A stretch of DNA of 55,760 nt from Verrucomicrobiota bacterium (GCA_016931415.1 JAFGEW010000111.1:1-55760); one strand, 5' to 3'; counted from the stretch's first letter, positions 16,034 to 24,843 are shown. Notes: generated by a model not told the origin, from the sequence alone. Made by a program: numbers and translations.

Positions 16034-16107
16034 TGGGGCGTCGCCAAGTGGTAAGGCTCGAGACTTTGGATCTCGCACCGGAGGTTCGAATCCTCCCGCC
16101 CCAGCCA
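16034..16107 (+). tRNA. tRNA-Gln (anticodon TTG), CCA encoded
   Basis: A full cloverleaf can be drawn: acceptor TGGGGCG (16034-16040) with CGCCCCA (16097-16103), D stem GCC/GGC, anticodon stem CGAGA/TCTCG with loop CTTTGGA (16064-16070) and anticodon TTG at 16066-16068, 4-base variable loop, T arm GGAGG-TTCGAAT-CCTCC. The discriminator is G16104 and CCA is encoded at 16105-16107. The first base pair U-A is typical of glutamine tRNAs. It lies 42 bases before prs and probably shares its transcript. Confidence 0.97.
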
Positions 16108-16149
16108 GCCGGTCGAGCGGGCTGAGGGCGTCCAGGGCGTTTCGGAGCG

Positions 16150-17094
16150 ATGCACAGGGAAATCAAGCTTTTCACGGGGACGTCGAATCGTGCGTTGGCC
16201 GAGCTGATCAGCCGGCGGATCAACGTGCCGTTGGGCGCAGTGGAGATTTCGCGTTTCGCCGACGGTGAGGTGTTCGTCCGCATCGCGGAGAACGTGCGCG
16301 GTTGGGACGTGTTTCTGGTTCAGTCCACGGTGCCGGACCCGAACGAGACCTTGATGGAGCTGCTCGTGATGATCGACGCGTTCCGGCGCGCGTCGGCCGA
16401 GCGGATCACGGCGGTGATCCCGTGTTACGGCTACGCGCGTCAGGATCGCAAGGACCAGCCGCGGGTGCCGATCACGGCGAAGCTGGTGGCGAACCTGATC
16501 GTGGCGGCGGGCGCGAACCGGGTGCTCACCGTGGACCTGCATGCGGGTCAGATCCAGGGTTTCTTCGACATCCCGCTCGACAACCTGTATGCGTTCCCGG
16601 TGTTCAGCGAGTACATTCGGGCCTTGGATCTCAAGGACCCGGTGATCGTATCGCCCGACGTGGGCGGCATCAAGCTCGCCGCGTCGTATTCGAACACGAT
16701 GAAGCTGCCGGTGGCCGCGGTGGACAAGCGCCGGCTGAGCGACACAGAGGTCGAAGCAACGGGTATTATCGGCAATGTGCGGGACCGCGACGTGATCCTG
16801 GTCGATGACCTGGTGACCACAGCCGGCTCGCTGACCGAGGCGGCTCGGATGGTCAAGGAATTTGGCGCGCGCCACGTGTATGCGTGTGTCACGCACGGCA
16901 TCCTGGTTGGGCCGGCGATGAGCCGGCTCGAGGCGTCGCCGATCGAGCGGCTGGTGATCACTGATACGGTGCGATCCAACGGGTGCGAGAAGCGGTCGGA
17001 GTTCCAGGTCGAGCGGCTGACCGTGTCGGACCTGCTGGGGCAGGCGATCATTCGCATCCACCGCAATGAGTCGGTGAGTTCGTTGTTCTATTAG
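16150..17094 (+). CDS. prs: Ribose-phosphate pyrophosphokinase (PRPP synthetase)
   Basis: Makes PRPP from ribose 5-phosphate and ATP for nucleotide, His, Trp and NAD synthesis. 314 residues, the class I length. Motifs: KLFTGTSNRALAELI at the N-terminus, ISRFADGEVFVRIAENVRG, the flexible-loop YARQDRKDQPRVPITAKLVAN (about 95-115), DLHAGQIQGFF (about 129-139), SPDVGGIKLAA and the PRPP loop VILVDDLVTTAGSLTEAA (about 215-232). The metal/phosphate sites look intact. A GGAG lies unusually close (2 bases) to the ATG, but the N-terminal homology fits this start. It is followed 14 bases later by the L25/Ctc gene, as in Bacillus. Confidence 0.96.
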   Translation: MHREIKLFTGTSNRALAELISRRINVPLGAVEISRFADGEVFVRIAENVRGWDVFLVQSTVPDPNETLMELLVMIDAFRRASAERITAVIPCYGYARQDRKDQPRVPITAKLVANLIVAAGANRVLTVDLHAGQIQGFFDIPLDNLYAFPVFSEYIRALDLKDPVIVSPDVGGIKLAASYSNTMKLPVAAVDKRRLSDTEVEATGIIGNVRDRDVILVDDLVTTAGSLTEAARMVKEFGARHVYACVTHGILVGPAMSRLEASPIERLVITDTVRSNGCEKRSEFQVERLTVSDLLGQAIIRIHRNESVSSLFY

Positions 17095-17108
17095 GAGACG
17101 AGGCGTTT

Positions 17109-17822
17109 ATGGCGGAAGTGAGTTTGAAGGCCGAGCGGCGCGAGGCGCTGGGCAGGAAACAGGTCAAGAAGCTGCGACGCTTGGGCAAGGTGCCGGGCGT
17201 GGTGTACGGCCGTCGCATCGAGGCGGCGATCCCGATCACGCTCGACGCGCGCGAGGTGTACCACCTCACGCATGGGTCGCACGGCGGGTCGCTCGAGAGC
17301 ATTGTGATCAGCCTCGAGATCGAGGCCGAAGGCAAGACGAGCAAGCACCCGACGCTGATCAAGGAACTGCAGATGGACGCGATTCAGGGCACGGTGCTTC
17401 ACATCGACCTGAACGAGATCTCGCTCACCGAGAAGATTCACACGCGCGTGCCCGTGTTCCCCAAGGGCGAGTGCAAGGGCGAGAAGATGGGCGGCATTCT
17501 CGAGCAGGTCTTCCGCGAGATCGAGATCGCCTGTCTGCCGGGCGACCTGCCCGAGGAGATCATCGTTGACGTGTCCGATCTCGGGCCGCACGATTCGATC
17601 AAGGTGGGCGATCTCAACATGGGGGACCGGGTCGAGGTTCTGACGGACAAGAACCAGCCGGTGTTCACCGTGATCGTGCCGCGCCTGGTGGCCGCGGAGG
17701 CCGAGGAGGCCGTGGCGGGGCCGGTGGCCGGCGAGGGGACCGAGGAGCCGGAGGTCATCGGCGAGAAGAAGGGCGAGCAAGAGGCCGAGGCGCCCGAGGG
17801 GGGAGCGAAGAAGAAGAAGTAG
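17109..17822 (+). CDS. rplY: 50S ribosomal protein L25 / general stress protein Ctc (TL5 type)
   Basis: Binds 5S rRNA in the large subunit. 237 residues: an N-terminal L25 domain (residues 1-95: RREALGRKQVKKLRRLGKVPGVVYG, then KHPTLIKELQMDAIQGTVLHIDL) and the Ctc/TL5 C-terminal beta domain (about 96-195: VFPKGECKGEKMGGILEQVFREIEIACLPGDLPEEI). It ends in a low-complexity Glu/Gly/Lys tail (EGTEEPEVIGEKKG...KKKK) that is variable in the family. It sits between prs and pth, the classic prs-ctc-pth order. Confidence 0.95.
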   Translation: MAEVSLKAERREALGRKQVKKLRRLGKVPGVVYGRRIEAAIPITLDAREVYHLTHGSHGGSLESIVISLEIEAEGKTSKHPTLIKELQMDAIQGTVLHIDLNEISLTEKIHTRVPVFPKGECKGEKMGGILEQVFREIEIACLPGDLPEEIIVDVSDLGPHDSIKVGDLNMGDRVEVLTDKNQPVFTVIVPRLVAAEAEEAVAGPVAGEGTEEPEVIGEKKGEQEAEAPEGGAKKKK

Positions 17823-17855
17823 CGGCCCTGATCCAAGCGGGCGCCGGAGAGAGCT

Positions 17856-18503
17856 GTGCGCGGCGAGGCAACGGTCGTATTCGGGCTTGGCAACCCGGGC
17901 TGGCGTTACCGGCGGACGCGGCACAATGTGGGCTTTGGCGTCGTCGAGGAGATGGCGCGGCGCCACAGGGCGCGGTGGCGGCGGCTGCACCCCGCGGGCT
18001 GCGGGGTGTGGCTGGCGCGGATGCAGTGCGCGGGGCGGCCGGTGCTGCTCGTCGAGCCGCAGACGTATATGAACCGGAGCGGGTTGGCCGTGCGTGCGCT
18101 CATGGCGGCGGGGGCCAACGTGGCCGGTTTTGACATAGACATCGACGATCTCCTGGTGGTGGTCGACGATGTGGACCTCCCCCTGGGGCGGCTGCGAGTG
18201 CGGCGTGGGGGGAGTGATGGCGGTCACAATGGGCTGCGGTCCATTGTGGAAACAGTCGCCACAACCGAGTTCGCCCGGATACGCGTCGGCGTGGGCGGGT
18301 CTCGGGACGGCGATCTAACCGATCACGTGCTCGGGAAGTTTGGAAGGTCGGAGCGCCTGCTGGTCCGGCGCGTTGTCATTGCGGCGGCCGACGCCGTGGA
18401 GATGATCGTCGAACAGGGGCTGGGGCCGGCCATGAACGCATTCAACGGGATGGACCTGGCGGCGTCGCCTGCGGCGGGGCCGGCCCGGCCGGTGGAGGAG
18501 TAG
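17856..18503 (+). CDS. pth: Peptidyl-tRNA hydrolase
   Basis: Recycles peptidyl-tRNA released from stalled ribosomes. 215 residues. Signatures are VVFGLGNPGWRYRRTRHNVGFGVVEEM (about residues 7-33, with the conserved Asn and the catalytic His of RHNVG), PQTYMNRSGLAV (about 68-79), VVVDDVDLPLGRLRVRRGGSDGGHNGLRSI (about 101-130, catalytic Asp and GGHNGL). The GTG at 17856 is preceded by GGAGAGAG. A proline/alanine-rich tail extends past the usual end. The stop is one base before the TTG start of rpsF, so translation is likely coupled. Confidence 0.95.
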   Translation: MRGEATVVFGLGNPGWRYRRTRHNVGFGVVEEMARRHRARWRRLHPAGCGVWLARMQCAGRPVLLVEPQTYMNRSGLAVRALMAAGANVAGFDIDIDDLLVVVDDVDLPLGRLRVRRGGSDGGHNGLRSIVETVATTEFARIRVGVGGSRDGDLTDHVLGKFGRSERLLVRRVVIAAADAVEMIVEQGLGPAMNAFNGMDLAASPAAGPARPVEE

Positions 18504-18504
18504 C

Positions 18505-18996
18505 TTGAACACTTACGAGTGCATGTACATTATCCAGAGCAACCTGTCCGACGACGAACTGGACAAGGCCAACGACCGGATCGTCGAGGAGATCGAGAAG
18601 CGCGGCGGGGCGATCCTGCACCGCGAGCGGCTGGGCCGCAAGCGGCTCGCGTACCCGATCCGGCGGAGCGACGACGGGGCGTATCACCTGTTGTACTTCG
18701 AGTTGCCGCCGGGCGAAGTGAGCGGGCTGCGGTTGGCCTACAAGCTGCATCCGCGGCTGCTGCGCATGCTGATTCTGCGCAAGGAGCGCGAGGAAATCGC
18801 CAAGCTCCAAGCGCGCAGACGGCCCGGCGACGGGCCGGCCGAGGGCGAGGCGGTTGAAGCGTCGACCGACTCGGCGGGAGACGACGCAGACGGAACGGCG
18901 GAGCCGGCGGCCGACGACGAGAGCGTGCTGGAGACCGGCGACGAGGAACCGATGACGGAGTCCGACGATGAGGATGAGTCGGAGAAGCAGGAGTGA
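18505..18996 (+). CDS. rpsF: 30S ribosomal protein S6 with long acidic tail
   Basis: A small-subunit protein that pairs with S18. 163 residues; the S6 fold covers residues 1-95 (NTYECMYIIQSNLSDDELDKAN, RLGRKRLAYPIRRSDDGAYHLLYFELP). Residues 105-163 are an Asp/Glu/Ser/Ala-rich low-complexity tail (DGTAEPAADDESVLETGDEE), longer than the poly-Glu tails of many S6 proteins. The start is TTG 18505 with GGAGGAG 4-10 bases upstream, one base after the pth stop. It heads the conserved rpsF-ssb-rpsR-rplI block. Confidence 0.95.
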   Translation: MNTYECMYIIQSNLSDDELDKANDRIVEEIEKRGGAILHRERLGRKRLAYPIRRSDDGAYHLLYFELPPGEVSGLRLAYKLHPRLLRMLILRKEREEIAKLQARRRPGDGPAEGEAVEASTDSAGDDADGTAEPAADDESVLETGDEEPMTESDDEDESEKQE

Positions 18997-18999
18997 GCC

Positions 19000-19473
19000 A
19001 TGGCGAGCTTGAATAAGGTTCTCCTGATCGGCAACCTGACGAGGGATCCGGAACTCCGCTACACGCCGAGCGGCACGGCCGTGGCCGACCTCGGGCTGGC
19101 GGTCAATGAGCGCTACACCAGCCGCGAGGGCAAACAAGTCGAACGGACCGTGTTCATCGACGTGGTCGTGTGGCAGCGCCAGGCCGAGACGGCGAGCGAG
19201 TATCTCTCAAAGGGCCGGCCAATCTTCGTGGAGGGGCGGCTGCAGCTCGACGAGTGGGAGAACCAGCAGGGGGAGAAACGCACGAAGATGCGGGTCGTCG
19301 CTCAGAATATCCAATTCCTTGGCGCCCGTGGTGAAGGCGGCGGCCAGGGCGGGCAGGGCCCGCGGGGCGCACGGCCCGCGCACGCCGGGACACCGCGCGG
19401 CGATGCGCCGCCGGATGAAGAACCTCACGACGTGCCGGGACAGGACGTCGGCGAAGACGATATTCCCTTTTAG
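19000..19473 (+). CDS. ssb: Single-stranded DNA-binding protein
   Basis: Coats ssDNA during replication and repair. 157 residues: OB fold at 1-108 (LNKVLLIGNLTRDPELRYTP, then RTVFIDVVVWQRQAETASEYLSKGRPIFVEGRL), a Gly/Pro/Gln-rich disordered linker, and the acidic partner-binding tip ending EDDIPF. All three parts of a bacterial SSB are present. It begins 3 bases after rpsF with CAGGAG just upstream, the usual arrangement between S6 and S18. Confidence 0.97.
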   Translation: MASLNKVLLIGNLTRDPELRYTPSGTAVADLGLAVNERYTSREGKQVERTVFIDVVVWQRQAETASEYLSKGRPIFVEGRLQLDEWENQQGEKRTKMRVVAQNIQFLGARGEGGGQGGQGPRGARPAHAGTPRGDAPPDEEPHDVPGQDVGEDDIPF

Positions 19474-19536
19474 CGGCCTGCAGGGCCGCCGTGACGAAGA
19501 CGATCGACATCGGTTCAGCAAGGAGAAGAGACAGAC

Positions 19537-19770
19537 ATGGCAAAACGAGTAGCCCGTGGGCCGTTTCGGCGGAAGCGGTGCCGGTTCTGCGTGGATAAGG
19601 TCAAGACCATCGACTACAAGGACGTGCAGCGGCTGCGCAAGTGCGTCACCGACCGCGGCAAGCTCATCCCGCGGCGGATCTCAGCCACGTGCGCGCGCCA
19701 CCAGCGCCAGCTCACGCTGGCGGTCAAGCGGGCGCGCTACATGGCGTTGCTGCCGTTCGTGGCCGAGTAG
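19537..19770 (+). CDS. rpsR: 30S ribosomal protein S18 with four cysteines
   Basis: 77 residues with the S18 core ([44 protein letters not shown]). Cys15, Cys18, Cys36 and Cys52 form a CX2C...C...C set, as in the zinc-ribbon (C+) form of S18; many bacteria have lost these residues. An AAGGAGAAGAG precedes the ATG. It lies between ssb and rplI as in many genomes. Zinc binding is predicted from the cysteines. Confidence 0.95.
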   Translation: MAKRVARGPFRRKRCRFCVDKVKTIDYKDVQRLRKCVTDRGKLIPRRISATCARHQRQLTLAVKRARYMALLPFVAE

Positions 19771-19828
19771 GCGCGCCGGCTTGCCGCGGGCGCGTTTGGA
19801 CAAGGGCTATCCACAAAGGAATGACCTG

Positions 19829-20272
19829 ATGAATGTATTGCTGCTCAAAGACGTGACGACGCTGGGGCGCGAGGGCGACATCGTCGCTGTCGCCGCCGGG
19901 TATGCGCGCAACTACCTGATCCCGCGCGGCTGCGCGGTCGTCGCGAGCAATAAAACGATCAAGCTGCAGGAGAAAATCCGCACCGAGCGGTTGGCGCGCG
20001 AGGCCAAGGAGAAGCAGGAGTTCGTCGAGCTGGCGGAGAGACTGTCGAATGTTTCGGTGACGACGGCCGTCAAGGTAGGCGAGGACGAACAGCTCTACGG
20101 CTCGGTGAGCGTGCAGGACATTGCTGATCTGCTCAAAGAGGAAGGCTACGAGATCGACCGCAAGAAGATTATCCTCGAGCACCCGATCAAGTCGCTTGGC
20201 GTCTATGCGATCGAGATCCGCCTCCATCCCGAGGTGGCCGCGTCGATCAAGCTCTGGGTCGTCAAGGAGTAG
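19829..20272 (+). CDS. rplI: 50S ribosomal protein L9
   Basis: Extends from the large subunit and limits frameshifting. 147 residues: the N-terminal domain (MNVLLLKDVTTLGREGDIVAV, GYARNYLIPRGCAV), a long connecting helix (residues 40-75) and a C-terminal domain (YGSVSVQDIADLL...HPIKSLGVYAIEIRLHPEV). Full length. ATG 19829 has AAAGGA 8 bases upstream; the frame is also open through rpsR but homology begins here. It is separated from dnaB by 93 bases that include a small 6-bp hairpin. Confidence 0.96.
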   Translation: MNVLLLKDVTTLGREGDIVAVAAGYARNYLIPRGCAVVASNKTIKLQEKIRTERLAREAKEKQEFVELAERLSNVSVTTAVKVGEDEQLYGSVSVQDIADLLKEEGYEIDRKKIILEHPIKSLGVYAIEIRLHPEVAASIKLWVVKE

Positions 20273-20365
20273 ACATCGCCACCGGCTCGTGCTAGGAAGC
20301 AGAGTTGGTGCTCCGAGCTCGCACGCGCGATCGCGGGCTCGCGATACCGATGGAACGGGAGTTCA

Positions 20366-21796
20366 ATGACCCCTGAACCGCTTGCCCAGAACATCCGCCT
20401 CGACAAGGTGCCGCCGCACGATCTCGACGCGGAGATGGCCGCGCTGGGCTGCGCGCTGATCGACCGCGAGTCGCTCGACAAGCTCGGCGAGCACCTCCAG
20501 CCGGAGATGTTCTACCATCGGCCGCATCAGACGATCTGCCGTACGTTGCTTGACCTGTACGAACGCCGGGTGGACGTCGACTTCAACACGGTCGCCGAAC
20601 GGCTCCGGTCGCTCAACGTGCTCGATGAAGCAGGCGGGGCCGTATACCTGACCGATCTGATCGACCGGGTCTCGACTACCGCACACATCGATTCCTACAT
20701 CCGCATTGTCCGGGGCAAGTACCTGCTCCGCTCGCTCATCACAACCTCGACCGAGGTGGTCTCGCGCTGCTACACGAGCGCCGAGGACCCGGAGGACGTT
20801 CTCGACGAAGCGGAGAAGGCGATCTTCGATATTGCCGAGAAGAAGGTCGCCGAGAGCTTCCGCCAGATGAAGCCATTGGTGGCCGGCGTGGTCGACACGA
20901 TCGAGCGCCTGTGGGAAGACCAGCACTACGTAACCGGCGTCCCGAGCGGGTTCCACGATCTGGACGAACTGACGAGCGGGTTCCAGTACTCGGACATGGT
21001 AATCATCGCGGCGCGTCCCTCGATCGGGAAGACGGCGCTCGCGCTGCGCGTGGCCGAGCACTGTGCGGTGGACTGCAAGATCCCCGTGGCGATCTTCAGC
21101 CTCGAGATGTCGGCCGAGCAGCTCACGCACCGGTTGCTCTGCTCGCGGGCGCGGATGAATGCTCAGGAAGTGCGGCGCGGCATCTTCAAGAAGGACCGCT
21201 GGCCCGACATCGTCAAGTCGGCGGGCGAGCTGACCGTGGCGCCGATCTACATCAACGACACGCCGGGGCTGACGCCGCTGCAGATCCGGGCGATTGCGCG
21301 GCGGCTCAAGGCGACGCACGACATCGGGCTTGTCGTGGTCGACTACCTCCAGCTCATGAGCGGGGGAATGCGGCGGCAGGAGAACCGCCAGCAGGAGATA
21401 TCGGAGATCTCGCGGTCGCTCAAGGGGTTGGCGCGCGAGCTGCGCGTGCCGGTGATCGTCTGCAGCCAGCTCAATCGCGAAGTCGAGCAGCGTCCAGGCC
21501 GGCGGCCGCAGCTCTCGGACCTGCGCGAGTCGGGCGCTATCGAGCAAGACGCCGACGTCGTGATGCTGCTGTCGCGGCCGGAGTTCTACGATCCGAATGA
21601 TCATCCAGGCATGGCCACGATTATCCTGGCCAAGCAGCGTAACGGCCCGACGGGGGCAGTGGATCTTGCGTTTCTCAAGGAATACACGCGTTTCGAGCCG
21701 CTGGCCCAGACGCACGGTATGAGCGAGGCGGGCGAGGCGGCGCTTGAAGACGCCGGGCCGTCGGATGACGGCGTGCCGTTTGACGTGGATATCTAG
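20366..21796 (+). CDS. dnaB: Replicative DNA helicase
   Basis: Hexameric 5'-3' helicase of the replisome. 476 residues. The N-terminal collar domain covers about 10-110 (PPHDLDAEMAALGCALIDRESL). After a linker comes the RecA-like domain: GVPSGFHDLDELTSGFQYSDMVIIAARPSIGKTALAL (Walker A with Lys near residue 220), LEMSAEQL, DIGLVVVDYLQLMSGG (Walker B), VPVIVCSQLNREVEQRPGRRPQLSDLRESGAIEQDAD and the arginine finger region. No intein insertion is present, although DnaB is a common intein site. The C-terminal tail is acidic. It closes the ribosomal block and is followed by bamA after 51 bases. Confidence 0.97.
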   Translation: MTPEPLAQNIRLDKVPPHDLDAEMAALGCALIDRESLDKLGEHLQPEMFYHRPHQTICRTLLDLYERRVDVDFNTVAERLRSLNVLDEAGGAVYLTDLIDRVSTTAHIDSYIRIVRGKYLLRSLITTSTEVVSRCYTSAEDPEDVLDEAEKAIFDIAEKKVAESFRQMKPLVAGVVDTIERLWEDQHYVTGVPSGFHDLDELTSGFQYSDMVIIAARPSIGKTALALRVAEHCAVDCKIPVAIFSLEMSAEQLTHRLLCSRARMNAQEVRRGIFKKDRWPDIVKSAGELTVAPIYINDTPGLTPLQIRAIARRLKATHDIGLVVVDYLQLMSGGMRRQENRQQEISEISRSLKGLARELRVPVIVCSQLNREVEQRPGRRPQLSDLRESGAIEQDADVVMLLSRPEFYDPNDHPGMATIILAKQRNGPTGAVDLAFLKEYTRFEPLAQTHGMSEAGEAALEDAGPSDDGVPFDVDI

Positions 21797-21847
21797 GGCG
21801 GCCGCCTGCGACGGCGCCGCTGTTCTATGCGACGAGAGGAGGATGGG

Positions 21848-24187
21848 ATGCTGAAACGCGCGGCTGTGGTTCTTGTTGTCGTCTTCGCGTGCCTGTTTGG
21901 CTCGTCGGCGTGGGCTGCCGCGGACGGCGCGTCCGAGCGTCAGTCTGGAACGCCGTTCGATGGGCTGACTGTGCGCGACATCGAGTTTCAGGGCCTCCAG
22001 CGAACCCGCACGCAGCTTGTGCTCTACAAGATGAAGACACGGGTCGGGACCCCGTACTCGGCCGAGACCGTCAGTGACGACGAGCAGCGCCTGATGCAGA
22101 GCGGCTACTTCAGCTCGGTGACGGTCTCCGTGCAGCCGCTCACGGACGGAGTGCGCGTGATCTTGAGCTTCCGCGAGAAGCCGACGATCAAAGCGATCAT
22201 CTTTGAGGGCAACGAGCGTTACAAGACGGCGAGGCTCCTCAAGAAACTGACCGTGCAGCGCGGCGAGATCTTCGACGAGGTCGAGCTCGTCAAAGGGATT
22301 GCCGAGATCTACGAGCTCTACGAGAAGAAGGGCTATTACGACATCTCGGTGGTCCACCGGCCCGAGTACGACCGCGAGGCCAACGAGGTCACCGTGCTCA
22401 TCACGGTGCGCGAGGGGCGGCGGGCCATTGTGCGCGACATTCAGTTTGTCGGCGCCGAGCACGCGAAGCGGGCCACGTTGCTGCGCCTGATCAAGACGAA
22501 GCGGCGCAACGCGCTGAGCTGGCTTACGGGGCGCGGCAAACTCAAGCGCGATGTGCTCGAGGACGACCTGCTTCGGCTTTCCGGGCACTTCCGGTCCCTG
22601 GGGTTCCTCGATGTGGAGATCGAGCCGCCGGTGCAGGAGTTCATCGAGACCAAGAAGGACGCCGTGCGGCTGACCTTCACCATCAAGGAAGGGCCGCAGT
22701 ACCGAACCGGGCAGACGTCGTTCTCGGGCTTCCATTCGTTTCCCGAGGAGGCGTTGCGGGCGCAGTTGGCCCTTGCGCCGGGCGACGTGCTCGATGCCAA
22801 CAAGCTCGAGCAGGAGCGGCTCGCTGTCTCGGACTTCTACGAGCAGCGCGGTTACGTTGACGTACGCGTCGCGGGGCGGCTCTCGCCGGGAACGGGCGAG
22901 CAGGTGCTCGACGTGCACTTTGCGATCGAGGAGGGCCAGCGGATCCGCATCGGCCGGATCGAGGTGACGGGCAACTACGTCACAAAAGACAAGGTGATCC
23001 GGCGCGAGGTGAGCCTGGTGCCGGGCGATTATTACGACGGGGTGAAGCTGCGCAAGTCGCGCTCGCGGCTGATGAACCTGCGGTACTTCATGCGAGTGGA
23101 CATGCTGCTCGAGCCGACCGAGCATGACGACGTGCGAGACCTCATCATCGTCGTCGAGGAGGCGCACACAGGGCGGCTCATGGGCGGGTTGGGCTTCAGT
23201 TCGATCGACAAGCTCATGGCGACGTTCGAGATCGGCCAGTCGAATTTCGACTTGAAGAACTGGCCGTCGCTGCGCGGTGGCGGCCAGAAAGCGCAGCTCA
23301 AGGCGACCTTCGGGACGAAGCGGCGCGATATGGTGTTGAGCTTCACCGAGCCGTGGTTCTTCGATCGGAAGCTGCTGTTCGGCTTCGAGGCGTTCGCGCG
23401 TGACTACCTCACGCCGAAAGACTACGACCAGAGCACCCTGGGGTTCAGCACGAGACTGTCGAAGCCGCTGTGGCCATCGGTCAGGGGCACGGTGCGCTAC
23501 ACGCTCCAGCGGGTCGAGATCGACGCCGAGGAGGATGCCTCCGAGCTCATCCGCCGCGAGGAGGGCAAGAAGACGATCGGTAGCCTCCAGGGCGAACTCG
23601 ATCGCGACACGCGTGACAGCTACTTCCTGCCGACGCGCGGCTCCCGGATTACGCTGTCCGAGGAGGTGGCGGCCACGTGGCTGGGCGGCGACGAGGAGTT
23701 CCACAAGGAGATGCTGGCGGCAAGCTGGTACGTGTCGGTCTTCGAGGGCCACGTCGTGCGGTTGCGGGCCGAGATCGCGGGGGTCGAGGAGTTCGGCGAT
23801 TCCGAGGATGTGTCGATCTTTGAGCGTCTCTTCCTCGGCGGGCCGCGGACGATCCGCGGGTTCGACTACCAGGACGTGGGCCCCAAGGACGAGTTCGGCG
23901 AGCCGATCGGCGGCAAGTCGAGTCTGCTGCTCTCGGTCGAGTACACGTTCCCGATCGTGTCGCCCATCCGGGGGGCGGTGTTCTACGACACGGGCAACGT
24001 GTGGCCGGAGGCGTATGACTACGACGTGAGCGATCTGCGCGCGGGCACGGGCATCGGGTTGCGCATCATGATTCCAGCGTTCGGCGCGGAGTTCCCGTTC
24101 AATATCGACTACGCGTGGCCTATCGACCGCGACGAGTTCGTCGACAGCAAGCCGCGGTTCGACTTCACGTTCGGGTTTACGTTCTAG
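21848..24187 (+). CDS. bamA: Outer membrane protein assembly factor BamA
   Basis: Inserts beta-barrel proteins into the outer membrane. 779 residues. The signal peptide is MLKRAAVVLVVVFACLFGSSAWAA. Five POTRA domains follow (about 40-400; for example GLTVRDIEFQGLQRTRTQLVLY, KAIIFEGNERYKTARLLKKL, RIGRIEVTGNYVTKDKVIRREV), then the Omp85 16-strand barrel with the loop-6 motif FLGGPRTIRGFDYQDVGP (about residue 665) holding the conserved VRGF/Y-like element as IRGF. The C-terminus ends FDFTFGFTF, the aromatic signature recognised by BAM itself. AGGAGG at 21837-21842 supports ATG 21848. It starts an operon with ompH and the lipid A genes. Confidence 0.96.
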   Translation: MLKRAAVVLVVVFACLFGSSAWAAADGASERQSGTPFDGLTVRDIEFQGLQRTRTQLVLYKMKTRVGTPYSAETVSDDEQRLMQSGYFSSVTVSVQPLTDGVRVILSFREKPTIKAIIFEGNERYKTARLLKKLTVQRGEIFDEVELVKGIAEIYELYEKKGYYDISVVHRPEYDREANEVTVLITVREGRRAIVRDIQFVGAEHAKRATLLRLIKTKRRNALSWLTGRGKLKRDVLEDDLLRLSGHFRSLGFLDVEIEPPVQEFIETKKDAVRLTFTIKEGPQYRTGQTSFSGFHSFPEEALRAQLALAPGDVLDANKLEQERLAVSDFYEQRGYVDVRVAGRLSPGTGEQVLDVHFAIEEGQRIRIGRIEVTGNYVTKDKVIRREVSLVPGDYYDGVKLRKSRSRLMNLRYFMRVDMLLEPTEHDDVRDLIIVVEEAHTGRLMGGLGFSSIDKLMATFEIGQSNFDLKNWPSLRGGGQKAQLKATFGTKRRDMVLSFTEPWFFDRKLLFGFEAFARDYLTPKDYDQSTLGFSTRLSKPLWPSVRGTVRYTLQRVEIDAEEDASELIRREEGKKTIGSLQGELDRDTRDSYFLPTRGSRITLSEEVAATWLGGDEEFHKEMLAASWYVSVFEGHVVRLRAEIAGVEEFGDSEDVSIFERLFLGGPRTIRGFDYQDVGPKDEFGEPIGGKSSLLLSVEYTFPIVSPIRGAVFYDTGNVWPEAYDYDVSDLRAGTGIGLRIMIPAFGAEFPFNIDYAWPIDRDEFVDSKPRFDFTFGFTF

Positions 24188-24219
24188 AGGTGTAAGAGAC
24201 TCGCAGCAAAGGAGAGATC

Positions 24220-24843
24220 ATGAGATACGCAGTGGTGGTGTGCACAGCCGTGTTCATTGCATCCGTCGCGTCGGTGATTGCCGAGGCCGCGGATGAGGGT
24301 GGGACGCCCAATCAGCCGCTAACGATCGGGATCGTCGACGTGAAGCGCGTCGTGGAAGAGTGCGAGTACCGGGCGCTCTACAAGACCAAGATCATTGCGC
24401 TCCAGCAGCAGAAGCAGCTCGAGGGCGTTGATCTGAAGAAGGAGGTGGACGCCAAGATCAGCGATCTGCAGCGCGAGCAGTTCCTGCGCGCCGGTGAGGC
24501 CCGAGAGGAGATCCAGAAGGAGATCGAGGCCGAGGAGCAACGGTTGCGTGCCTTTGTCATGGCGGCGCAGAAGGAGATTGAAGATAAGAACCACGAATTC
24601 TCCCAGGAACTCGAGGACAAGATCAAGGCGATCGTCGAGGCGGTGGCCGAGGAGCGCGGCGTTAACCTTGTCCTGAACAGCATGGCCGTGCTCTACAAGA
24701 GCGGCGTGATCGACCTGACGGACCTTGTGCTGGAGAAGCTGAACGAAGACTACCGCACGCAACACGGTAGCCCGGAAGGCAGCGCAGGGGCCGCAGGTGG
24801 CAGCGCGACTGCGACTCCCGGCACCGAGTCCAAGGAGGACTAG
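24220..24843 (+). CDS. OmpH/Skp family periplasmic chaperone
   Basis: Holds unfolded outer-membrane proteins on their way to BamA. 207 residues with a signal peptide (cleavage likely near AEAADEG, residue 25). IGIVDVKRVVEECEYRA is the conserved beta start of the family; residues 55-140 form a long charged coiled coil (QREQFLRAGEAREEIQKEIEAEEQR...), then VVAEERGVNLVLNSMAVLYKSGVIDLTDLVLEKLNE returns to the body. A Gly/Ala/Ser/Thr-rich tail ends the protein. Its place between bamA and lpxD is the common bamA-skp-lpxD order. Confidence 0.93.
   Translation: MRYAVVVCTAVFIASVASVIAEAADEGGTPNQPLTIGIVDVKRVVEECEYRALYKTKIIALQQQKQLEGVDLKKEVDAKISDLQREQFLRAGEAREEIQKEIEAEEQRLRAFVMAAQKEIEDKNHEFSQELEDKIKAIVEAVAEERGVNLVLNSMAVLYKSGVIDLTDLVLEKLNEDYRTQHGSPEGSAGAAGGSATATPGTESKED

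Noticed and set aside
20330-20345. ATCGCG-GGCT-CGCGAT hairpin between rplI and dnaB
   Set aside because: Only 6 bp with no T-run; expected by chance in sequence of this composition.
20363-23752. Minus-strand open frame of 1129 codons opposite dnaB and bamA
   Set aside because: It mirrors two unmistakable plus-strand genes, has no domain, and its Arg/His/Leu-rich composition is what GC-rich codon bias yields on the antisense strand.
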